Below are positions 1-5,127 of a DNA stretch of 5,127 nucleotides, one piece after another. Below the pieces are notes generated by a model, which saw nothing but the letters and a program-made list of their open reading frames with translations, was not told the DNA's origin and searched no databases. The DNA comes from an uncultured Paracoccus sp. (lineage in GTDB: Bacteria; Pseudomonadota; Alphaproteobacteria; Rhodobacterales; Rhodobacteraceae): positions 1 to 5,127 of the forward strand of contig CALLYR010000200.1 in assembly GCA_937859005.1 (NCBI GenBank), read 5' to 3'. Within the stretch, counting starts at the first letter, position 1. The number at the start of each line of letters is the position of its first letter. Made by a program: the position numbers and the translations under genes.

Positions 1-15
1 CCTGCCTCGGCCTGC

Positions 16-40
16 GTAGGGTGCGTGCTCTGCACGCACC
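16..40 (+). repeat. REP-like palindrome with GTAG foot
   Basis: A perfect 9-bp stem (20-28 pairs with 32-40) closes a 3-base TCT loop, and the tetranucleotide GTAG (16-19) lies directly 5' of the stem. A GTAG/GTGG tetranucleotide at the foot of a short GC-rich hairpin is the known signature of repetitive extragenic palindromes mobilised by REP-associated tyrosine transposases (RAYTs). The element sits 137 bp downstream of the ygfZ stop codon in non-coding sequence, which is typical REP placement. It has no T-run on either side, so it is a poor intrinsic terminator, though it could still stabilise mRNA ends. Copy number elsewhere in the genome cannot be seen from here. Confidence 0.55.
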
Positions 41-176
41 ATTCTGGCGCAAGGGCGCGCGCGGAAACCCCACATCCCTCGCAAGCCGCCCCCTTCTTCC
101 ACATGCGCGACGTGACGGGCGTCTCCCGCTGTGCCGGGACTATGGGAGGCCTCGCCTGCGACCATCCGATCCGGCA

Positions 177-898
177 TCACCCGGCGGCGCTGATCCGCGC
201 CTCGCCCGCGGTCAGCGGCCCCTGCATGCGGTCAAAGCGCAGATACGCAATGGCGCGGCCGTCCGATTGTGTGAACAGCGTTCCGGCTTCGCGTCCGTCC
301 TCCAGCAGGATCGGGGTTCCCACGGGGGCGTCGCCGTCGATCGCGACCGTCACCAGCCCCTTGCGCAGGTCCGTCTTGTGCTTCATCCGCGCGGTGACTT
401 CCTGCCCGACATAGCAGCCCTTGCGGAAATCGACGCCGTGCAGGCGCTCGAACCCGGCCTCCAGGATGAAGGTCTCGTTCGGGATCAGTTCCACCAGCGA
501 TTCCGGGATGGTGTGCGCCACGCGGATGGCGTCCCAGTCGGTGCCGTCGTCGCCCGACCCGCCGTAAAGCCGCCAGCCCAGCGCCGGATGGCGCGGGTCC
601 GCGATGGCGCCCGCAGGCGCCGGCCCGGTGCCGCGCGCCACCTCCATGTCGGCCGGCGCGATCTGCACGTCCGAGCGCAGTTTATACATCGACAGCCGCC
701 GCAGCAGGTCGTCCGCCAGCCCCTCGTCCACGTCGATCAGCAGCGCGTCGCCGTCCGGCACGATCAGGAAATCGGCCATGTATTTCCCCTGCGGCGTCAG
801 CAGCGCCGTCCAGACCGGCGCGCGGGCGACATCGTTCGTGACCAGCCCCTGCAGAAAGGAAACCCGGTCCGCTCCGGTCACGCGCAGGATCTTTCGCA

Positions 899-899
<1 letters not shown>
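177..899 (-). CDS. ygfZ: YgfZ/IBA57-type folate-binding protein
   Basis: This 240-residue protein belongs to the GcvT-like YgfZ/COG0354/IBA57 family. These cytoplasmic proteins bind tetrahydrofolate and help maintain or repair certain Fe-S enzymes, such as the tRNA-modifying MiaB in E. coli. The family signature K-G-C-Y-x-G-Q-E is intact at residues 160-167, with the conserved cysteine at 162. The N-terminus (residues 7-25, VTGADRVSFLQGLVTNDV) is the usual opening of the GcvT-type fold. It is shorter than the roughly 326-residue E. coli protein but looks normal for the compact alphaproteobacterial form. I chose ATG at 899 over the adjacent TTG at 902 because a G6 tract lies 5 nt from the ATG but only 2 nt from the TTG. 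The start overlaps the last base of the ABC exporter stop codon, so it is probably translated by coupling from that gene. The family assignment is firm; its client enzymes here are unknown. Confidence 0.93.
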
Positions 900-2641
<1,742 letters not shown>

Positions 2642-2646
2642 CCGTT

Positions 2647-2652
2647 TCCCCT
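2647..2652 (-). promoter_or_regulatory. Ribosome binding site of the ABC exporter
   Basis: AGGGGA on the minus strand is followed by 5 nt and the ATG at 2641. This is a good Shine-Dalgarno match with correct spacing and supports the chosen start. Confidence 0.7.
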
Positions 2653-2664
2653 GCGGTTCGGACC

Positions 2665-2698
2665 GGGATAGCGCGGGGTGCGGCGGGGGGAAAGGGGG
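2665..2698 (+). other. Putative G-quadruplex motif
   Basis: Four G-runs of at least three (2665-2667, 2675-2678, 2685-2690, 2694-2698) are separated by loops of 7, 6 and 3 nt, which fits the standard G3+N1-7 pattern. The G-rich strand is the template strand of the ABC exporter, starting 24 bp from its start codon. Such motifs arise by chance in DNA this GC-rich, so function is speculative. Confidence 0.3.
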
Positions 2699-2892
2699 CG
2701 CGGCCCAAGCCCTCCGCAGGAAAGCCGGCGGCGTCGAGGGCAGATTGCATTCGCCCCCCGCCGACGATCATGCCACCGGCCGGCGGGGCAAGGTCCGGCC
2801 TGCAGGCGGGGTTGCCAGAGGCGGGGCCCGCGCGCCCGACCATCCCGCCCCGTCCGCCCTGCGCGCGGGCAGTTTCCCGATCTGCGTCCGCA

Positions 2893-2918
2893 CGGGCCGG
2901 ATGCAGATGTCCGGCCTG
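2893..2918. repeat. Inverted repeat upstream of aminotransferase
   Basis: GGCCGGA (2895-2901) and TCCGGCC (2910-2916) form a perfect 7-bp inverted repeat around an 8-bp spacer. The dyad extends by a G-T mismatch and one further C-G pair to 2893 and 2918. It lies about 88 bp before the aminotransferase start codon, a plausible place for a regulator dimer to bind. Chance formation in GC-rich sequence is a real alternative. Confidence 0.35.
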
Positions 2919-2993
2919 CGTCCGGGGCCTTTCCCGCGGCGGGGCTGGACGGGCAGGGCGCAGGGGCCTAGGCAAATCGCATCCCTTCCCTGC

Positions 2994-2997
2994 GGAG
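2994..2997 (+). promoter_or_regulatory. Ribosome binding site of the aminotransferase
   Basis: GGAG lies 7 nt before the ATG at 3005. It is a standard Shine-Dalgarno core with normal spacing and supports that start. Confidence 0.65.
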
Positions 2998-3004
2998 TCC
3001 GACC

Positions 3005-4174
3005 ATGAGCTTTGCCGCCGGCCGTCCCGTTCTGGCCATTCCCGGCCCCTCGCCCGTGCCCGACCGGGTGCTGCGCGCGATGCACCGCGCCTCGCCCGAC
3101 ATCTATGCGGGGGAACTGGTCGATCTGAACCGGGCGCTGATGGCGGATCTGAAGCGGCTGGCGGGCACGCGGCAGAACCTCGCCCCCTATATCGGCAACG
3201 GCCATGCGGGATGGGAGGCCGCCAACATCAACCTGTTCGCGCCGGGCGACCGGGCGCTGGTGCTGGCGTCGGGCCATTTCGGGCGAAGCTGGGCCGCCAA
3301 TGCGCAGGCGATCGGGGTCGAGGTCGAGGTGATGGACTTCGGCAACCGCACCGCCCCCGACCCGCAGCGGCTGGCCGACCGGCTGGCGCAGGACCGGGCG
3401 GGCAAGATCCGCGCCGTGCTGGTCTGCCAGGTGGACACCGCGAGTTCCGTGCGCGCCGACATCCCCGCGATCCGCGCGGCGATGGGGGACCACCCGGCGG
3501 CGCTGGCGGTGGATGCCATCGCCTCGCTGGGCTGCGAGCCGATGATGATGGACGACTGGGGCGTCGATGTGCTGGTCGCGGCCAGCCAGAAGGGGCTGAT
3601 GGTGCCGCCGGGGCTGTGCTTCGTGTGGTTTTCCGGCCGGGTAAAGGCGGGCCGGGGCCGCGCCACCCCCTATTGGGACTGGACTGCGCGCGCGGATGCG
3701 GCGGAACTGTGGCAGTTCTGGGGCGGCACGCCGCCGGTCCAGCACATCTATGGCATGGCCGAGGCGCTGGCGATGCTCTTGGACGAGGAAACCCTGCCCG
3801 CCGCCTGGGCGCGGCACGAGGGGCTGGCCGCCGCCGTCTGGGCGGCGCTGGACGCCTGGGGCGCGGGCAATCCGGCGATCGGCCCGCGGGTGCCCGATCC
3901 CGCGGCGCGGGCGTGGTCGGTGACGGCGGCGACCCTGCCGGGGGCGTCGGCGCTGCGCGACTGGACGCGGGACAAGGCCGGGCTGACGCTGGGCGTGGGG
4001 CTGGGGGCCGAGCAGCCGGAAAACGCCTTTCGCATCGCCCACATGGGCCATGCCAGCGCCCATATGGTGCTGGGCGCGCTGGCGGTGATCGAGGCGGGGA
4101 TGGCCGCGCTGCAGATCCCGCACGGGACGGGCGCCGTTGCTGCGGGGGCGGCCGAAATCGCGCGCCGCGCCTGA
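3005..4174 (+). CDS. Class V PLP aminotransferase, alanine/serine-glyoxylate type
   Basis: This 389-residue cytoplasmic enzyme is a fold-type I, class V pyridoxal-phosphate aminotransferase of the alanine-glyoxylate/serine-glyoxylate (AGXT/SGAT) family. The PLP lysine is Lys196 in the motif SQKGLM-PPGL (194-204). Asp170 in AVDAIASLG is the expected partner of the pyridine nitrogen. NGHAG (65-69) fits the phosphate-binding turn, and Phe92 in the GHFG stretch takes the place of the stacking aromatic. Arg343 in FRIAHMGH is the usual substrate-carboxylate arginine. The N-terminal IPGPSPVP (12-19) is also family-typical, and the length is normal. The family usually moves an amino group from alanine, serine or aspartate to glyoxylate, but the exact donor cannot be read from sequence. 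No serine-cycle or beta-hydroxyaspartate-cycle genes are adjacent within the window. It appears monocistronic, divergent from the ABC exporter and convergent with the gene to its right. Confidence 0.9.
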   Translation: MSFAAGRPVLAIPGPSPVPDRVLRAMHRASPDIYAGELVDLNRALMADLKRLAGTRQNLAPYIGNGHAGWEAANINLFAPGDRALVLASGHFGRSWAANAQAIGVEVEVMDFGNRTAPDPQRLADRLAQDRAGKIRAVLVCQVDTASSVRADIPAIRAAMGDHPAALAVDAIASLGCEPMMMDDWGVDVLVAASQKGLMVPPGLCFVWFSGRVKAGRGRATPYWDWTARADAAELWQFWGGTPPVQHIYGMAEALAMLLDEETLPAAWARHEGLAAAVWAALDAWGAGNPAIGPRVPDPAARAWSVTAATLPGASALRDWTRDKAGLTLGVGLGAEQPENAFRIAHMGHASAHMVLGALAVIEAGMAALQIPHGTGAVAAGAAEIARRA

Positions 4175-4193
4175 GGCCGGGGCAATTCGCGGG

Positions 4194-4251
4194 CCTGCCC
4201 GCGGGCAGGGCGGCCGGACGGCGTCCGGCACCTTGTCCGGGCCGCGCCCGG
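4194..4251. terminator. Triple-hairpin convergent terminator region
   Basis: Three hairpins lie in tandem in the 86-bp gap between convergent genes. The first is a 16-bp perfect palindrome (4194-4209). The second is GCCGGAC paired with GTCCGGC around a GGC loop (4213-4229). The third is CCGGGC paired with GCCCGG around a CGC loop (4237-4251). They start 19 bp after the aminotransferase stop and end 9 bp before the stop of the opposite gene, so they could serve both transcripts. No real T-run follows any stem, so classical intrinsic termination is uncertain. They may block read-through, cooperate with Rho or protect mRNA 3' ends. Confidence 0.5.
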
Positions 4252-4260
4252 TCCCGGCGC

Positions 4261-5127
4261 TCACTTGCGCTGGATCGCCCGGAATGCCGCTGACGCGGCC
4301 CAGCCCGCCGCCATGGCGATGGCCAGCGACATCAGCCCGTACCAGAACGGTCGGAACAGCGCGAGATGATAGAGCCAGCGTTCCAGCCCGACCTTGCGCA
4401 CCTCGATAGGGGCGCGATGGACATCAATGACCCTGCCGTCGCGCAACAGGAAGATTCGGGTCTTGTATTCCCCCTCGATCAGATTCGACGGCAGCCGCAC
4501 ATCGGCGCGGAACAGCGTCTGATCGACGATCCTGACACTGCCCTGATCGATGCGATAGCGGTCCGATTCGGTGCGCAGCCGCAAAAGCGCGGCGGTAAAG
4601 TCGGTGGCGTCGGGAATATCCACCGGCCCGGCAAAGGCGCGCATCGCCAGCGACGGCGAGATGCGGAAACGCACGTCCTCGTCCCGGTCCAGCATCAGGT
4701 CCAGCCGCCCGCTGGTCGCCACGACATAGAAATCGGGCGCAGCGCCGATCTGCAGCGAATCGGTGTTGACCCAGATCCCGCCCACCCGTTCCTTGCGCCG
4801 GACGGTCACGGACTGGGAGGGGCCTTCGACGGTGACGATCACCCCCAGATCGGGGCCGGCCGGGGCGGGCGCGTTGCGCTTGATCGCGCCATAGATCAGG
4901 ATCTCGGACCCGGTGAAGCTGGTGGTGATGGACACCGCATCCTGCGACAGCCCGGCCACGAGCTGCTCGGCGGGCTCTTCGGCCGGGTCGGGGGTCGGGG
5001 CTTCGGTCGGGACGGCCGTGGCGCGTTCGGGCGGGGCCTGCGCCAGCAGGGGGGCCGCCCCCGCCGCAAGCGCCAGCAGCAGGGCCAGCCGCCGGACCTT
5101 GCGGCCCGCGGCACCTGACAGGGACGC
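4261..5127 (-). CDS. TIGR02186/Alph_Pro_TM family protein, start beyond window
   Basis: The frame stays open from the stop at 4261 to the right edge (288 visible residues) and has no ATG, GTG or TTG before GTG at 4959. Starting at that GTG would remove an evident signal peptide: a basic RKVRR stretch (visible residues 9-13), a hydrophobic core (14-29) and an AQA cleavage site (29-31). The true start is therefore probably just outside the window. A Pro/Glu/Ala-rich linker (32-55) follows, then the conserved domain with GSEILIYGAIKR (73-84) and RRKERVGGIWVN (110-121). The C-terminal KVGLERWLYHLA (245-256) leads into one membrane helix (about 259-282) and a short basic tail. The likely topology is a periplasmic domain anchored by its C-terminus. 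I recognise this as the TIGR02186/PF09608 alphaproteobacterial family. Its function is unknown, though members often neighbour TauE/SafE-type sulfite exporters, so a role in sulfur anion handling is a guess. Confidence 0.85.
   Translation of the reverse strand, partial: ASLSGAAGRKVRRLALLLALAAGAAPLLAQAPPERATAVPTEAPTPDPAEEPAEQLVAGLSQDAVSITTSFTGSEILIYGAIKRNAPAPAGPDLGVIVTVEGPSQSVTVRRKERVGGIWVNTDSLQIGAAPDFYVVATSGRLDLMLDRDEDVRFRISPSLAMRAFAGPVDIPDATDFTAALLRLRTESDRYRIDQGSVRIVDQTLFRADVRLPSNLIEGEYKTRIFLLRDGRVIDVHRAPIEVRKVGLERWLYHLALFRPFWYGLMSLAIAMAAGWAASAAFRAIQRK

Larger units (their letters stand above)
2642..3004. other. Divergent intergenic region, no gene
   Basis: This 363-bp gap separates the leftward ABC exporter from the rightward aminotransferase and must carry the promoters of both. 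The open frames crossing it translate to Arg/Pro/Gly-rich sequence and overlap neighbouring genes, so I call none of them. It contains a G-run cluster (2665-2698), an exact 11-bp direct repeat GTCCGGCCTGC (2793-2803 and 2909-2919), and a 7-bp inverted repeat flanked by 9-bp direct repeats CTGCGTCCG (2882-2890 and 2916-2924). No convincing sigma-70 promoter is visible. The best rightward candidate is TGGACG (2946-2951), 17 bp, then TAGGCA (2969-2974), with four of six and only two of six matches to consensus. Confidence 0.7.

Noticed and set aside
1..177. Minus-strand frame opening with an ATG that overlaps the ygfZ stop codon (TGATG) and staying open to the left edge, 59 codons
   Set aside because: Its third-position GC is only about two-thirds by my count, well below the neighbouring genes. 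The translation shows no recognisable motif, the ribosome binding site is poor, and the frame runs through the REP-like palindrome. It could still be a real partial gene, but I cannot support it.
2664..2708. TATCCC-like -10 and TTGGGC-like -35 on the minus strand before the ABC exporter
   Set aside because: The two elements are 32 bp apart, nearly twice the usual spacing, so they do not form a sigma-70 promoter.
2678..3008. Small plus-strand frames in the divergent gap (97 and 87 codons) considered as small genes
   Set aside because: They are Arg/Pro-rich, have no good ribosome binding site, overlap each other, and one runs into the aminotransferase start.
4896..5114. 72-codon minus-strand frame at the right edge
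   Set aside because: It is out of frame with the TIGR02186 protein. The adjacent frame contains a clear signal peptide that continues into the conserved domain.

Overview
This is a very GC-rich window with strong G/C bias at third codon positions. Gene content and protein style point to an alphaproteobacterium of the Rhodobacterales (Paracoccus/Rhodobacter-like). The main evidence is an Alph_Pro_TM/TIGR02186-type membrane protein and a Rhodobacteraceae-style class V aminotransferase, both recognised from remembered family features and not from a search.

Layout from left to right: positions 1-176 hold no convincing gene but contain a near-ideal REP-type palindrome. Next come two minus-strand genes read leftward as a tight operon: an MsbA-type ABC exporter half-transporter (899-2641) followed by a YgfZ/IBA57-like folate-binding protein (177-899). 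The stop and start codons of this pair overlap by one base (TGATG). A 363-bp divergent intergenic region (2642-3004) holds a short inverted repeat, direct repeats, a G-run cluster and the ribosome binding sites of both flanking genes. A plus-strand, apparently monocistronic PLP-dependent aminotransferase (3005-4174) follows. An 86-bp convergent gap with three consecutive hairpins separates it from a minus-strand, secreted and membrane-anchored TIGR02186-family protein whose start lies beyond the right edge.

The genes do not form one obvious pathway. The ABC exporter and YgfZ are probably co-translated, but a functional link (lipid or drug export with folate-dependent Fe-S maintenance) is not evident. 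The aminotransferase probably handles small amino acids and glyoxylate-type keto acids. The TIGR02186 protein usually sits beside a TauE/SafE-type sulfite exporter, which would lie to the right of the window if present.

I see no mobile element, CRISPR array, RNA gene or defence-type system. The region looks like ordinary chromosomal backbone. The points worth a second look are the REP-like element, the coupled ABC-ygfZ pair, the unusual linker of the TIGR02186 protein and the repeat structure of the divergent promoter region.
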